DNA of 64,000 nucleotides from an uncultured Woeseia sp. (GTDB taxonomy: Bacteria; Pseudomonadota; Gammaproteobacteria; Steroidobacterales; Woeseiaceae), in NCBI GenBank assembly GCA_913031125.1, contig CAJWFK010000003.1, forward strand, positions 58,924 to 122,923, given 5' to 3'. The position numbers and the translations under genes were made by a program. Each line of letters begins with the position of its first letter. Position 1 is the stretch's first letter. The notes beneath the pieces were generated by a model. That model worked only from the letters and a program-made list of their open reading frames with translations. It searched no databases and was not told where the DNA came from. Shown here one piece after another: positions 1-9,322 of this stretch.

Positions 1-258
1 GAATTTAGTAGCTTCCACTTTTATAAACGGTGCGCCGGCAAGTTTTGCAAGTCGGCGCGATATTTCAGTTTTACCTACTCCTGTCGGCCCTATCATCAGT
101 ATGTTTTTTGGGGTAATTTCGCTTCTCAGCGGCTCATTGACCTGAATACGCCGCCAACGATTGCGCAACGCAATTGCAACTGCTCTTTTTGCATCGTTTT
201 GACCAACGATGTGCTTATCAAGTTCCTGGACAATTTCTCTGGGGGTCATCTGTGACAT
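1..258 (-). CDS. hslU: HslU, ATPase subunit of HslUV protease (partial)
   Basis: The first 86 residues of HslU, the AAA+ unfoldase that feeds substrates into the HslV peptidase in the cytoplasm. The C-terminus is cut off by the left window edge. The start [10 protein letters not shown] is typical of the family, and the Walker A motif GPTGVGKT lies at residues 57-64 inside the conserved stretch that ends in FIKVEATKF. The ATG at 258 lies 18 nt after the hslV stop, so the two genes are cotranscribed as hslV-hslU. What is seen is intact and family-like, and I have little doubt about the identity. Confidence 0.96.
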   Translation of the reverse strand, partial: MSQMTPREIVQELDKHIVGQNDAKRAVAIALRNRWRRIQVNEPLRSEITPKNILMIGPTGVGKTEISRRLAKLAGAPFIKVEATKF

Positions 259-276
259 CGAAATATACTTCTACGC

Positions 277-816
277 TTAATCTGAATCGATTTCTTCAAT
301 AATAATATTCTGGTTTGTAAATACGCAGATATCGCCTGCTATGTTCAATGCTTTTTCAACAATTTCGTGAGCTTCTAATTCCGTATTTTGCAAAAGGGCG
401 AGGGCAGCTGCTTGCGCATAGGGTCCACCAGAGCCTATGGCTGTCATATTATGCTCTGGTTCAATAACGTCTCCATTACCGGAAATAATAAAGGAACTCT
501 CTTTGTCTGCGACACACAATAGTGCTTCCAGTCGTCTCAATCGGCGGTCGGTCCGCCATTCTTTTGCGAGTTCAATAGCAGCGCGGGTGAGTTTTCCATA
601 TTGTTCCATTTTGGTTTCGAACAACTCAAAAAGGGTAAATGCATCGGCGGTTCCCCCGGCAAATCCTGCGATAACGTTGCCATGTGTTAGGAGTCGAACT
701 TTTCGTGCGTTGCCTTTCATGATTGTATTGCCAATACTCACCTGTCCATCGCCTCCGATGGCAACTTTGCCATTGCGCCGTACCGAGACAATCGTTGTAC
801 CTCTATATTGTTCCAT
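277..816 (-). CDS. hslV: HslV, peptidase subunit of HslUV protease
   Basis: Threonine peptidase of the bacterial proteasome-like HslUV complex, cytoplasmic. The catalytic N-terminal threonine is Thr7 (in TTIVSVRRN), preceded by a short leader MEQYRG that must be removed for activity. Enterobacterial HslV has only the initiator Met there. The family stretches [17 protein letters not shown] and [11 protein letters not shown] are present, and 179 residues is normal length. It lies between xerC and hslU on the same strand with short gaps (12 and 18 nt), which suggests one transcript. Confidence 0.97.
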   Translation of the reverse strand: MEQYRGTTIVSVRRNGKVAIGGDGQVSIGNTIMKGNARKVRLLTHGNVIAGFAGGTADAFTLFELFETKMEQYGKLTRAAIELAKEWRTDRRLRRLEALLCVADKESSFIISGNGDVIEPEHNMTAIGSGGPYAQAAALALLQNTELEAHEIVEKALNIAGDICVFTNQNIIIEEIDSD

Positions 817-828
817 ATGATGAGTCTC

Positions 829-1746
829 TCACTGTTCTTCGTTTTTATTTTTCGATCGTGCTCGCGGATGTGTTTTATCGTATATTTGGGCTAGATGCTG
901 GAAGTCAAGGTGTGTATAAATTTGTGTTGTACTAATGCTCGCATGACCTAGCAATTCCTGCACTCCACGCAAATCATGACTTGACTCTAAAATATGTGTA
1001 GCGAACGAATGCCGAAACAAATGTGGATAAACCTTTGTGTCTATTCCCTGGCGCTTTGCCCAATGATCGACACGAGCTTGGACAGACCGCGGACTGAGGC
1101 GCTTACCCCGATTGCTGACAAAGATCGCCTTTTCGTCGGGTTTCGCTAGCAAGCCACGCACATCGAGCCACGATACCAAAGTATTTTTTGCGTATCGCCC
1201 AACCGGTATGATTCGATCTTTACGGCCCTTACCCGTTACTGATACTGTTCCGTCTATCAGATCTATATCCCCAACATTGAGCCCGGTCAGCTCCGTCAAT
1301 CGCAGTCCGGATGAATACAAGAGTTCCAGAATTGCTCGGTCCCGTGAAACGAGTGGTCCATCCCCAGGAATGTCGAGTAGTCTTGCCATGCGATCCGCAT
1401 CGAGATTGTCGGGAAGACGCCTGCCTGCCTTTGGTGCTTTAACAGCTTGGATTGGATTTTTTTTTACTTTTTTTTCGCGAAGGAGAAACCTAAAGAAAGT
1501 CCGGGAAGCTGACAAGCGTCTTTGAATGGTGCGGGATGACAGGCCTTTCCGGTAGCTCTCAGCGGCAAATGAACGAACATGCTCCTGCTCAAGATTGTCC
1601 CAAAGTTGGATTCCACATTTATCGCAGTAGAGGGATAAAGCTACAAGATCACGCTGGTAGTTCTTACAGGTTAGCTTCGATAGTTGGCGTTCATGCGACA
1701 AATGCCGAACGAAGGTTTCTATCAAAGCTGCTTCTGACTCCTGCAC
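829..1746 (-). CDS. xerC: Tyrosine recombinase XerC
   Basis: Site-specific tyrosine recombinase that, with XerD, resolves chromosome dimers at dif. It has an N-terminal SAM-like DNA-binding domain (about residues 1-105) and a catalytic domain with the expected residues Arg149, Lys173, His242, Arg245, His268 and Tyr277 (motifs SSGLRLTEL, HLFRHSFATHIL, LLGHASISTTQIYTH). Its 305 residues match XerC length. The start is GTG, one base after the DUF484 stop, implying translational coupling. The DUF484-xerC pairing and the absence of any phage gene nearby separate it from a mobile-element integrase. Confidence 0.94.
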   Translation of the reverse strand: MQESEAALIETFVRHLSHERQLSKLTCKNYQRDLVALSLYCDKCGIQLWDNLEQEHVRSFAAESYRKGLSSRTIQRRLSASRTFFRFLLREKKVKKNPIQAVKAPKAGRRLPDNLDADRMARLLDIPGDGPLVSRDRAILELLYSSGLRLTELTGLNVGDIDLIDGTVSVTGKGRKDRIIPVGRYAKNTLVSWLDVRGLLAKPDEKAIFVSNRGKRLSPRSVQARVDHWAKRQGIDTKVYPHLFRHSFATHILESSHDLRGVQELLGHASISTTQIYTHLDFQHLAQIYDKTHPRARSKNKNEEQ

Positions 1747-1747
1747 G

Positions 1748-2452
1748 TCAGAATCGTTGCAACGCCTCTGAAATCAGTTCACCCAAACGACCCAGAAAAT
1801 CGATACTCATACCAGGATGAAAACGATTTGCGTCGGCACTCCCTATTGCTAGAAAGCCAATTAGTGTCTCAGTGCCCAGTGGGACCATAGCCGCAGATCC
1901 GACCTCATCAGTTCCTTTACCAAACAGGAAATCTCTCTGGGAATCGCGAATCTGGCCACAGCGAGGTCCACCACTCTTGAGAAAAGTGTTGAAGGGTCTA
2001 AGTTCTTCACTATCTTGGCAGGTTGCTTTGAAAAAACGCCCTACATTGATCTCTTCATAACCGCTTGGTTGCCCAAAAAGTACCAATATTGACTGGTCAG
2101 CATCAAAATCTGCACGCAGCACTTCTTCGATATTGCTTAGTGTCGTAGATAGATTGGGCGAACACAATAATCTAACTGCTAGACTATGGATCTTACTGGC
2201 TAGCGCATCGTTAGCATGAGCTACGTCCAGCAGTTCTTTAAGTTTCCGTTCATGCTTGAGATCTTTTTGACGCAGCACCGATACTTGGCGTTCCACAAGC
2301 GATACTGCTGTTCCCGAACTATGCGGAAGCTTAAGTGTTTCTAATAGATCAGCGTGCTTCTCGAAAAAATCTGGATTATTCGTTAGGTAATCATGAACTG
2401 TTTCTTCTGACACGGTTACCTCGTTCACTTCCACTTTTCGCTGGGTTTCCAT
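1748..2452 (-). CDS. DUF484 family protein (GAF-like)
   Basis: A 234-residue cytoplasmic protein of the DUF484 family, which is usually encoded just upstream of xerC in gammaproteobacteria. The N-terminal part carries the characteristic VHDYLTNNPDFFEKHADLLETLKLPH region followed by a short helical or coiled segment (VERQVSVLRQKDLKHERKLKELL). The C-terminal half resembles a GAF-like fold (VPLGTETLIGFLAIGSADANRFHPGMSIDFLGRLGE). No catalytic residues are apparent and the function is not established. It is the first gene of the DUF484-xerC-hslV-hslU run. Identification rests on the motifs plus the gene order. Confidence 0.87.
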   Translation of the reverse strand: METQRKVEVNEVTVSEETVHDYLTNNPDFFEKHADLLETLKLPHSSGTAVSLVERQVSVLRQKDLKHERKLKELLDVAHANDALASKIHSLAVRLLCSPNLSTTLSNIEEVLRADFDADQSILVLFGQPSGYEEINVGRFFKATCQDSEELRPFNTFLKSGGPRCGQIRDSQRDFLFGKGTDEVGSAAMVPLGTETLIGFLAIGSADANRFHPGMSIDFLGRLGELISEALQRF

Positions 2453-2501
2453 AAACTAATCAATCCTCTGATGTATGCGCCCATGCCTGCCTGTATCAGC
2501 T

Positions 2502-2520
2502 TAACATGTACTGCATGTTA
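2502..2520. repeat. Short inverted repeat between two minus-strand genes
   Basis: TAACATG and CATGTTA form 7-bp perfect arms around a 5-nt spacer. It sits in the 83-nt gap between the end of the SDR-like gene and the start of DUF484, both on the minus strand. No T-run follows on that strand, so it is more likely an operator-type site for the DUF484-xerC-hslVU transcript than an intrinsic terminator. This is inference from position only. Confidence 0.35.
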
Positions 2521-2535
2521 GCGGCGGACTGTTCC

Positions 2536-3357
2536 CTAGATTTTAATATTCATACTAGCTGCAATACCCTTCTCGGGGTCCTTATATCTCGGGGTGAAGC
2601 CGAGTATCGTTCGCATTTTTGTAGTATTCAGAATGCGTGACTCATTGATGAATGACAGCCTAGCTGGTTCAAATGTTGTATCTGCCTCCATCTTTGTAAC
2701 TGTTGGAGGGGGTTTGATCTTTGCGAGACGGGCTACCGTGTTAACGAACCACGTGCTCGAGTAATGTGTGCCATCACCGACGTTATAGATTCCAGGCGGT
2801 ACATTCTCATCAAGAGCACAGACGCAACATGCTGCCAGGTCTTCGACGTGAATGCGATTTCCCGGATTGGCCTCTTCTTCCCTTACTACTGGACGGCCTG
2901 CGTTAATTCTTTGAAGTCCTAAGCGGCCTGGGCCGTATATACTTGGTACCCGAAGAATAATCAGTTCAACGTTCTGTCTTTGGCACCACGATGTCCAGGT
3001 TTTTTCGGCTACTAACCTCTTTTTTGCGCGCTGTGTTTGTGGCGAAGGTAAATCCTCCTCGTTAACTGTTTGTCCATGACGGTTGCCATAGACTCCGCTA
3101 GTTGAGAGATATATGACTCGCCTAGGTAAAGTTTTTAATAGTGGAAGCAGCGCTTTGATGCGAGATTTTTCCTGGCCATGTGGTTGTGGTGGAACCGTGT
3201 ATAAAATTGAATAAGGTGCTGGCATGTCTAGTTTCGGATTGGTTTCCTTATCTAAATCTAGTTTTTGGCGGTTTAAACCCGTAACGGTATCTTCCGGCAG
3301 TAAATGCAGAACTTGCTTTCCCGTGTAACCTATACCGATGATGACTGTATGAATCAC
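2536..3357 (-). CDS. NAD(P)-dependent epimerase/dehydratase-like SDR protein
   Basis: A 273-residue extended-SDR protein resembling the YeeZ group. The N-terminal nucleotide-binding motif is GIGYTGKQV (about residues 8-16), and the central STSGVYG and ILRVPSIYGPGR stretches are typical of sugar-nucleotide epimerase-like folds. The classical YxxxK pair is not obvious, so the catalytic activity is uncertain. The start is GTG, 5 nt after the hemY stop, making it the last gene of the algZR-hemCDXY run. The substrate is not inferable. A role in tetrapyrrole metabolism is only suggested by position. Confidence 0.75.
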   Translation of the reverse strand: MIHTVIIGIGYTGKQVLHLLPEDTVTGLNRQKLDLDKETNPKLDMPAPYSILYTVPPQPHGQEKSRIKALLPLLKTLPRRVIYLSTSGVYGNRHGQTVNEEDLPSPQTQRAKKRLVAEKTWTSWCQRQNVELIILRVPSIYGPGRLGLQRINAGRPVVREEEANPGNRIHVEDLAACCVCALDENVPPGIYNVGDGTHYSSTWFVNTVARLAKIKPPPTVTKMEADTTFEPARLSFINESRILNTTKMRTILGFTPRYKDPEKGIAASMNIKI

Positions 3358-3362
3358 GCCAA

Positions 3363-4571
3363 TTAGGGTCCCTCAGTTTCGGGTTGTAGGTGTGGAATAG
3401 CTGGTAGTGGAGTCCTAGTTAGAAGATCTAATCCTTGCCGATAAGCGTCTGCAGCCGCTTTACCGTCGCCAAGCTCGTTAAGTAGGTGTCCATATTCCCT
3501 ATAAGCTTCGGCTGTAGGCCTAATTTTAATCACGGTTTCCAAGTAATTGCGTGCTTTCCCCCAAAGTTTATTGCGAATACAAAGTTGTGCTGCTGTTAGG
3601 AGTAGATCGGGATTTTTAGAGTGATGTTTGAGCCAACCTTCAGCAATTTTCAATTGGCGAACTGGGTTTGGACTTTGCACGAGTCCGTATAATCTAACGA
3701 GTGGCGGACGCCAACTTCTTCTAACTTCGGCCGCAAGATCTTTTTCCGCCTTTCCATGCTGGCCGGTCCGCATAAGATTTAAAAACCAGGTCTCTAATAA
3801 AGTTAAATTTTGTTTGAGATTTCTAGAGGTATTTTTCCATACTTGTCGAAGCTCATCCCAGTTTGATGCATTGCGAAGTTCTTCCTGACAAACTTTTACA
3901 GACCACTTCTCAAGTGTGGTTGCATCTAGGCGTCCTTGCTTGGTTAACTTTGGTAGCAGTGCGCCTAGGTTATTCCAATCCTGCAAACGGAAGTAAAGTC
4001 TGCCTAGGAGTATCAGGGCATGGCTATGACTTTGTGTGTTTTCCTCTATTTTTTTGAGGCTAGCTAGTGCTTCTTCGTATTGATTTTGATCCAGCTGCAG
4101 TTCGGCCTGTGTGAGAAGAATTGCGTTCGCTGCGCCAGGAAGATTTTTGTATGCTTGTTTTAGCCAGGTATCACGCCGTTCGTCTTGGCCAAGTAGATGG
4201 GCCGCCCTTGCAGCTTGCAAATAATTTAAAAGTGGCGCCGCGCTCACGCTTGCCCCGCGGGCTAACAATCTTTCGCCTTTTGCAAAATTGCCTTCGGCGA
4301 CTTCAATTACACCCCTGGTAAGTCTTCTTCCAGCACGACCAGCCCTGTACCGGCCAGCTGCTTCACCAAGTTTGCGTGGGGCACGGATTATTTTCCCTGT
4401 GGCCCAAATACAAGAAAATAGTAGAAATATCAGAAGCGCTAAAACGAATGCTGACATTTCTATAATTTTCCCCCTGAATACGATTACCACTGAGCCCGGG
4501 TCCTGCAGTAGGAAATTAGCTGAGAGGGCGCTCAGAAGTACCAACGCCACTACTGTGAGCCCAAATTTCAC
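3363..4571 (-). CDS. hemY: HemY, haem-biosynthesis-associated TPR membrane protein
   Basis: A 402-residue inner-membrane protein with two N-terminal transmembrane segments (about residues 3-22 and 40-60, around the family's DPGSVVI segment) and a long cytoplasmic helical TPR-type region to the C-terminus (for example AEAYREYGHLLNELGDGKAAADAYRQGL). This is the gammaproteobacterial HemY associated with haem synthesis, not protoporphyrinogen oxidase HemG/HemY of Gram-positives. Its ATG overlaps the hemX stop by 4 nt, indicating translational coupling. Its role in tetrapyrrole synthesis is known only by association. Confidence 0.92.
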   Translation of the reverse strand: MKFGLTVVALVLLSALSANFLLQDPGSVVIVFRGKIIEMSAFVLALLIFLLFSCIWATGKIIRAPRKLGEAAGRYRAGRAGRRLTRGVIEVAEGNFAKGERLLARGASVSAAPLLNYLQAARAAHLLGQDERRDTWLKQAYKNLPGAANAILLTQAELQLDQNQYEEALASLKKIEENTQSHSHALILLGRLYFRLQDWNNLGALLPKLTKQGRLDATTLEKWSVKVCQEELRNASNWDELRQVWKNTSRNLKQNLTLLETWFLNLMRTGQHGKAEKDLAAEVRRSWRPPLVRLYGLVQSPNPVRQLKIAEGWLKHHSKNPDLLLTAAQLCIRNKLWGKARNYLETVIKIRPTAEAYREYGHLLNELGDGKAAADAYRQGLDLLTRTPLPAIPHLQPETEGP

Positions 4572-5713
4572 TGGCCTTTTCTGATTCCTGCTGCTCCAGT
4601 GTTAGCAACTTCCTTAAATTGCCGCAGCATGAAAATTGATCGGGATATATCTGGAATAGGTACAGTCGTCGTGCTGGAGCGAATAGATGCGATGGTCTTA
4701 CGCGCACTAATAACACCAACGTTGTCTTCAGCGTAATACTCAGCAATCCAATTATCTGCATCATCTAAACTTTGATGAAAAATGGCTTCGTCCCCCCTGA
4801 GTAATGCCAGCCTCGCCACCTGCAGCTGGAGTGACACGTTAGCGCGAAGAAAATACTCTTCCCTTGGAGCTATCATAGGATGGGCTTCTCCGCTCGCGTC
4901 TCGAACCTTGACCAATCCCCTTAAAGCAGTCGTTACTGATTTCCACGCTCGGTCAACCCCAGTTAGCATGGCCGTGCTGTCATCAGGTAGAGGTTGCTCT
5001 TCCATTATTAGATTGTCTGCTAGTGGCAGGGACTCGACGATTCCTGCCAGGCTAGCGAGGGTTAACACGATCCCTGAAATATCCGGTTTTTCCATTGTTT
5101 CGAGTGCACGCAATTCGTCAGACAGTGCAGCACGCACCCTAGTAAGGCGCGCATCCGATAATTGCATTAGGCGATCATCAGCATGGATTAGCGCGAGTAT
5201 TGCAAGGTCGGGGTTGTTGGCTAGTTGTAATTGGGTATTTGCCAATTGCATGTAATACTCAGCTTCAGAGATGAGCCAAGCATCCCGGGCACCAGATGAA
5301 ATACCCTGTAAAGAACTAAGCGTTGTCTCAACCGCAGATAATCGGTTTGGTAATGATTCAAGTTGTTGTTGAATTTGGGTAATAGTGGCATTTTGTTCAC
5401 CTTGCTGTTCAGTTATAACTGATACATTTTCTTCGGTGATTGAAATTGTTTTCTCTGATTTTTCAACTCTGGTAGCTAATAAAAACACTTCTCCCGTTTG
5501 GTCTTCGGCGGCACTCTGGATATCTATGTCCCTGATAAAATCGATACCAACCCCAGTCACGGCGACCACCGCTAAAACTAAAGTCAACCATGGAATGAAT
5601 CTTGGAATTCCTTTGTGAAGAACCTTAGCTTCTCTGTATCTAGGCTCTGGATTCGAACTGGAAACTGGTTCTTCGTCGAAGCTTGTCTCATTTGTACTAT
5701 TTTCTTCGGTCAT
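4568..5713 (-). CDS. hemX: HemX, putative uroporphyrinogen-III C-methyltransferase-like membrane protein
   Basis: A 381-residue single-pass inner-membrane protein. It has an acidic cytoplasmic N-terminus, one transmembrane helix (about residues 37-58, PWLTLVLAVVAVTGVGIDF), a heptad-rich coiled region (about 75-140) and a C-terminal domain with the family stretches WLISEAEYYMQLANTQL and LRGDEAIFHQSLDDADNW. No SAM-binding motif of a real methyltransferase is visible, so the traditional product name probably misleads. It overlaps both hemD and hemY by 4 nt (ATGA), in the conserved hemC-hemD-hemX-hemY order. Confidence 0.92.
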   Translation of the reverse strand: MTEENSTNETSFDEEPVSSSNPEPRYREAKVLHKGIPRFIPWLTLVLAVVAVTGVGIDFIRDIDIQSAAEDQTGEVFLLATRVEKSEKTISITEENVSVITEQQGEQNATITQIQQQLESLPNRLSAVETTLSSLQGISSGARDAWLISEAEYYMQLANTQLQLANNPDLAILALIHADDRLMQLSDARLTRVRAALSDELRALETMEKPDISGIVLTLASLAGIVESLPLADNLIMEEQPLPDDSTAMLTGVDRAWKSVTTALRGLVKVRDASGEAHPMIAPREEYFLRANVSLQLQVARLALLRGDEAIFHQSLDDADNWIAEYYAEDNVGVISARKTIASIRSSTTTVPIPDISRSIFMLRQFKEVANTGAAGIRKGQ

Positions 5714-6489
5714 TTATGTAGTTCCCGTTGCTGATGACGCTGGATAGTTTCGACTATGTCAGTAGCGCGCGGCCCTGTTGAAAGAAGTGCCTTAATACCT
5801 GGTAGTAGCAAAGAAGCTTTTTTTATCACACGAGTGCTTGGTGCTACCAGCATGGTTCTATGGAGTAGTTTGACTGAAGTAGGCATTAGTTGGTTAATCA
5901 AACTTTCTATAGTGGCCACACTAAGAACGGTTACGTAGTCGATATTATCTTCTTGCCAGGCTGTGTCGAGTGCAGCTATTTGTTTGCGTGGAAGCTTATT
6001 ATGCTCTCGTTTGTAAACAGAGATGTAACTAACCTTTGCGCCGCGTTTCTGCAGAGTCTTACCTAGTATTTCGCGACCATTTTGTCCGCGAACGATAAGA
6101 ATATTTTGATTTTCTACATTTTGCATGGCTGCGTGATTTAGGAGGTTTTCGCTATCAAATTTGTTACCTGGATTGATATGCACAGTTAGTTTTTGTTCCT
6201 GAATTGCGGCCACAGTAGTTGGCCCGATAGCAGCAAGTTTTGATTTTTCAATCCCTAAAATTTTCAAGCCATGTTTAACGGCATTCTTGCTAACGAAAAT
6301 TACAATATCTGGATTTGCAATTTGCCTAAATTCATCTGCTATTAGGTTGGGTTCTATGGCTATAATTCTCAATACTGGGAAATGGATTGCTGTGCCCCCT
6401 GCTGCTTCGATCAGGTCACATAGTTCCTTTGCAGAGGTTTCTGGCCTGGTAACCAGTATGCGGCAATGTGTTAGTGACTTGTTGCTCAC
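5710..6489 (-). CDS. hemD: HemD, uroporphyrinogen-III synthase
   Basis: Cyclises and inverts ring D of hydroxymethylbilane to uroporphyrinogen III, the last step before the haem/sirohaem branch. The sequence is poorly conserved, as usual for HemD, but shows the family hallmarks: ILVTRPETSAKELCDLIEAAGG at the N-terminus, the SKNAVKHGL stretch, a central ILIVRGQNGREILGKTLQKRG and the late GPRATDIVETI. Its 259 residues are normal. It overlaps hemC (6486-6489) and hemX (5710-5713) by 4 nt each, so the pathway enzymes are translationally coupled. Confidence 0.93.
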   Translation of the reverse strand: MSNKSLTHCRILVTRPETSAKELCDLIEAAGGTAIHFPVLRIIAIEPNLIADEFRQIANPDIVIFVSKNAVKHGLKILGIEKSKLAAIGPTTVAAIQEQKLTVHINPGNKFDSENLLNHAAMQNVENQNILIVRGQNGREILGKTLQKRGAKVSYISVYKREHNKLPRKQIAALDTAWQEDNIDYVTVLSVATIESLINQLMPTSVKLLHRTMLVAPSTRVIKKASLLLPGIKALLSTGPRATDIVETIQRHQQRELHK

Positions 6490-7400
6490 TCTGCGTCCTT
6501 AAGTAATTCACCAGCGCCCTTGGTTAGTAATTTATTAGCGACATCTGCTCCGATCGCTTTTGCTGCAATCGCGTTACCGCAAGTTGTTTCACGAATAACC
6601 TTTTCTCCATTCCTACTAGCAACCAGTCCGGTTACCGTTATTTTGTCGAATTCAACAGCAGCATAACTTGCAACTGGAGATTGGCAATCAGCATTTAGCA
6701 CTTTGACTATTGAGCGCTCAGCTGCTGTTGTTGATTTGGCGATTGGGTCTTGCACAGATTCGAGTATTGCCTTTAGTTGCCGTCTGTTATTTAAACATTC
6801 AATACCCACTACGCCTTGACATGCGGCCGGTAACATCTGATCAAAGGTAAATGTCTCTGTGATATGTTTTTTTAAGCCAAGCCTTTCAAGGCCGGCGCGC
6901 GCTAAAATGATTGCATCATATTGGCGGTTAGCTAATTTTTTTAGGCGTGTTTCGACGTTACCGCGCAATGGTTCAATTCTTATATCGGGCCGCATAGCCT
7001 TAATTTGAGCTTGCCTACGAAGGCTTGAGGTGCCAACCAGGGCACCTGGAGGCAGCAAATCAAAATTGACATTATTTCTAGAAATAAGGGCATCAGCCGG
7101 ATTAGCTCTTTCTAGCGTAGACCCGATACAGAACTCTAATGGCATGTTAGCAGGTAGATCTTTCATCGAATGTACAGCGATGTCGGCCGTGCCTTCTTTA
7201 AGAGCAACTTCAAGCTCTTTGATGAAAAGTCCTTTGCCACCGATTTTATTCAGACTTTTATCGAGGATTTTGTCACCGCGTGTTGATATTGGCACAAGGG
7301 AAGTGGAAGTAATTTGCCCTGTAGCTAGTAATCTTTTTGCAACGTAATTGGATTGCCATAGGGCCAGTTTGCTTTTTCGTGTGGCTATTCTGATTTCCAT
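6486..7400 (-). CDS. hemC: HemC, porphobilinogen deaminase (hydroxymethylbilane synthase)
   Basis: Polymerises four porphobilinogens to hydroxymethylbilane in the cytoplasm. The catalytic aspartate is Asp81 in HSMKDLP. The dipyrromethane-cofactor cysteine is Cys239 in NADCQSP, where the more usual preceding Gly-Gly is replaced by Ala-Asp. The substrate-binding stretches TSSLRRQAQ and LRGNVETRL are intact. At 304 residues it is full length. The ATG lies 7 nt after the algR-type regulator stop, so hemCDXY appears cotranscribed with the two-component pair, as in pseudomonads. Confidence 0.96.
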   Translation of the reverse strand: MEIRIATRKSKLALWQSNYVAKRLLATGQITSTSLVPISTRGDKILDKSLNKIGGKGLFIKELEVALKEGTADIAVHSMKDLPANMPLEFCIGSTLERANPADALISRNNVNFDLLPPGALVGTSSLRRQAQIKAMRPDIRIEPLRGNVETRLKKLANRQYDAIILARAGLERLGLKKHITETFTFDQMLPAACQGVVGIECLNNRRQLKAILESVQDPIAKSTTAAERSIVKVLNADCQSPVASYAAVEFDKITVTGLVASRNGEKVIRETTCGNAIAAKAIGADVANKLLTKGAGELLKDAE

Positions 7401-7407
7401 GATTTTC

Positions 7408-8148
7408 TTATCCTTTCCTTAGTCGTTGCCTGACTTTCTTCAAATGACGCCGACTCACCACAAGTTCCGAATCATGGTCCACATTACGCAGCAATATTTC
7501 TGTTTGTCCATTTTCATTTTTTCTAAGGGAGTGAATTTCATCTACAGCCACAACAGCTTTCCTATGTACTCGTATAAAACTTTCTTTGAATTCCGTTTCT
7601 AACGATTTTAATGAGTCATCGATTAAATCGCGTCCTTTTTGATGCACAATTCGGACATATTTTTGGTCTGCAATGAAGTAATAAATTTGGTGCACTGGTA
7701 TCAGTTTAAATTCATTTCTTAATTGAACGCATATGTGTTTGCGCTGAGATGCAATGCCAGATTGTTTCCGAATCTGGTTAAGGGTGCCATGGGTAATTTT
7801 TTTTGCTTGGTCCAGAGCTTGCTCCAGTCGAAACTGGCGCACTGGTTTTAACAAATAGCCGACAGCATTGGCTTCAAAAGCATCTATTGCGTATTCATCA
7901 TAAGCGGAGGTAAATATCACCGCTGGCGGTGCAGCTACAGAATTAAGGTGGTGTGCTGTTTCAATGCCATCCATACCCGGCATGCGTATATCCAACAGAA
8001 CAATATCAGGCTGTAAGTTTTTAGCCTGTTCAAGTGCGTCATCACCATTGCCAGCTTCGCCCACTACTTCATGCTCTTCTATATCATCTAGCAAGCGGCA
8101 AAGGCGATCACGAGCGGGCGGCTCGTCATCGACGATAAGCACCTTCAA
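7408..8148 (-). CDS. algR: LytTR-type response regulator, AlgR family
   Basis: A two-domain response regulator of 246 residues. The receiver domain (about 1-118) has the acidic pair Asp7/Asp8, phospho-acceptor Asp53 (LLDIRMPGMDG) and Lys101 (YLLKPV). The C-terminal LytTR DNA-binding domain (about 140-245) contains FIRVHRKAVVAVDEI and ends VSRRHLKKVRQRL. The start is TTG, overlapping the kinase stop by 4 nt, with a GGAG about 8 nt upstream that supports it. By gene order it matches AlgR next to hemC in Pseudomonas. Its targets here are unknown. Confidence 0.9.
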   Translation of the reverse strand: MKVLIVDDEPPARDRLCRLLDDIEEHEVVGEAGNGDDALEQAKNLQPDIVLLDIRMPGMDGIETAHHLNSVAAPPAVIFTSAYDEYAIDAFEANAVGYLLKPVRQFRLEQALDQAKKITHGTLNQIRKQSGIASQRKHICVQLRNEFKLIPVHQIYYFIADQKYVRIVHQKGRDLIDDSLKSLETEFKESFIRVHRKAVVAVDEIHSLRKNENGQTEILLRNVDHDSELVVSRRHLKKVRQRLRKG

Positions 8149-9203
8149 ATGCTTTTCTCCTCGTATGGAAAGATGATGTGCACCGTATAATTATCTTTTG
8201 TATGGTTAATTTTTACGGAGGCCAGCTGACCGTAGGCAAGATCGAAACGTTGTCGGATATTATCCATGGCCATCTGATTGCCGCCCGTTCTGCGTGACTG
8301 ATTTTGTGCAACTGGGTTTGAAATACAAATGGAGAGCTTTCTCTCGGAACGGCTCCCGGTGATTAATATGTCACCGCCTTGCGGTAACAACTCGATACCA
8401 TGGTAAACCGCGTTTTCAAGCAATGGCTGGATTGTTAAGCTCGGCATTAATGCATCCAAGGGCAAATCATCTACGTCCCACTTTACGCGCAGACGTTTGC
8501 CTAGGCGCAGTTGCTCAATCCGTTGATAGATAGTAGCTGCTTCAAGCTCTTCTCTTATTGTTGTTTGATGTTTTTGGGCATTAAGATTAGCCCTCATCAG
8601 GTCTGCAAGATCTTCAACCGCTTCTTCTGCTTTAGCGGGATTACTCCTAGTTAGGGAGGCAATCGTATTCATACTGTTAAACAAAAAATGAGGTCGTATA
8701 AGTGCCTGTAAAGCGCTGATCCTTGATTGAGCCTCAAGAACAATGCTTCTGCGCCATTCGCTTGATACATATAGATATCGCATTGCTAACGCTATGACTA
8801 TGGAGCTAGCTACCAATGTTCTTAGCAAGAAATTTCCGTGAGTGTCTTTGATGATAGCTGCTTCCCCAAAGATTAGTGTTAACTGCCAGGTCATTTCCGC
8901 TAGCGTAAGGCAAAGCAATTCAAGCACGGCGAAACAAAACACAAATGCGGCTGTGTGTCCTTGACGTTCAGCCCATGGACGGATCAGACACATTATTGCG
9001 GTTCCGGCCAGGGCAAGCCAGAGTATGAATATTGAAATTTGGGAGAGCTCGGTGAGGAAGGTCCCGGGTGTGAAGGAGACCAATGTCAGAAGAATGGCGA
9101 CCAATTCTGCAATGAGTAGAATAACTAGAACTACCCCTGCCGAACAGAAATCTGGCAGGAATGCCTGTGTCTGCTTATTATCAGGGTCTTGAATGTCGGT
9201 CAC
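8145..9203 (-). CDS. algZ: LytS/AlgZ-type sensor histidine kinase
   Basis: Membrane sensor kinase with about four hydrophobic segments in its first half, then a His_kinase domain of the LytS type (HFLFNSMNTIASLTRSNP holds the phospho-accepting His) and a C-terminal ATPase region (LTIQPLLENAVYHGI N-box). An open frame continues to a TTG at 9329, but that would overlap the divergent ubiK gene. The GTG at 9203 has a GGA 7 nt upstream, gives about 352 residues and puts the family stretch FLPDFCSAG close to the N-terminus, so I prefer it. The kinase pairs with the adjacent regulator. The stimulus is unknown. Confidence 0.88.
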   Translation of the reverse strand: MTDIQDPDNKQTQAFLPDFCSAGVVLVILLIAELVAILLTLVSFTPGTFLTELSQISIFILWLALAGTAIMCLIRPWAERQGHTAAFVFCFAVLELLCLTLAEMTWQLTLIFGEAAIIKDTHGNFLLRTLVASSIVIALAMRYLYVSSEWRRSIVLEAQSRISALQALIRPHFLFNSMNTIASLTRSNPAKAEEAVEDLADLMRANLNAQKHQTTIREELEAATIYQRIEQLRLGKRLRVKWDVDDLPLDALMPSLTIQPLLENAVYHGIELLPQGGDILITGSRSERKLSICISNPVAQNQSRRTGGNQMAMDNIRQRFDLAYGQLASVKINHTKDNYTVHIIFPYEEKSI

Positions 9204-9322
9204 GCACAGTTCCGATATTGGTAAGCGCCTATTGTAACGCGAGATACTATTAATCGGGCTAGACTTGGGGTGGACACAAAAAAGTGTTTTGGTTTTATTT
9301 TGATAGATGAGGTATGAATAAT

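Noticed and set aside
829..1746. XerC as a phage or integron integrase
   Set aside because: It pairs with DUF484 and hslVU in a housekeeping order and has no mobile-element genes or attachment repeats near it.
4782..5255. Long plus-strand open frame (157 codons) inside hemX
   Set aside because: It is antisense to hemX, shows no protein-family character and no ribosome-binding site; it is a reading-frame shadow.
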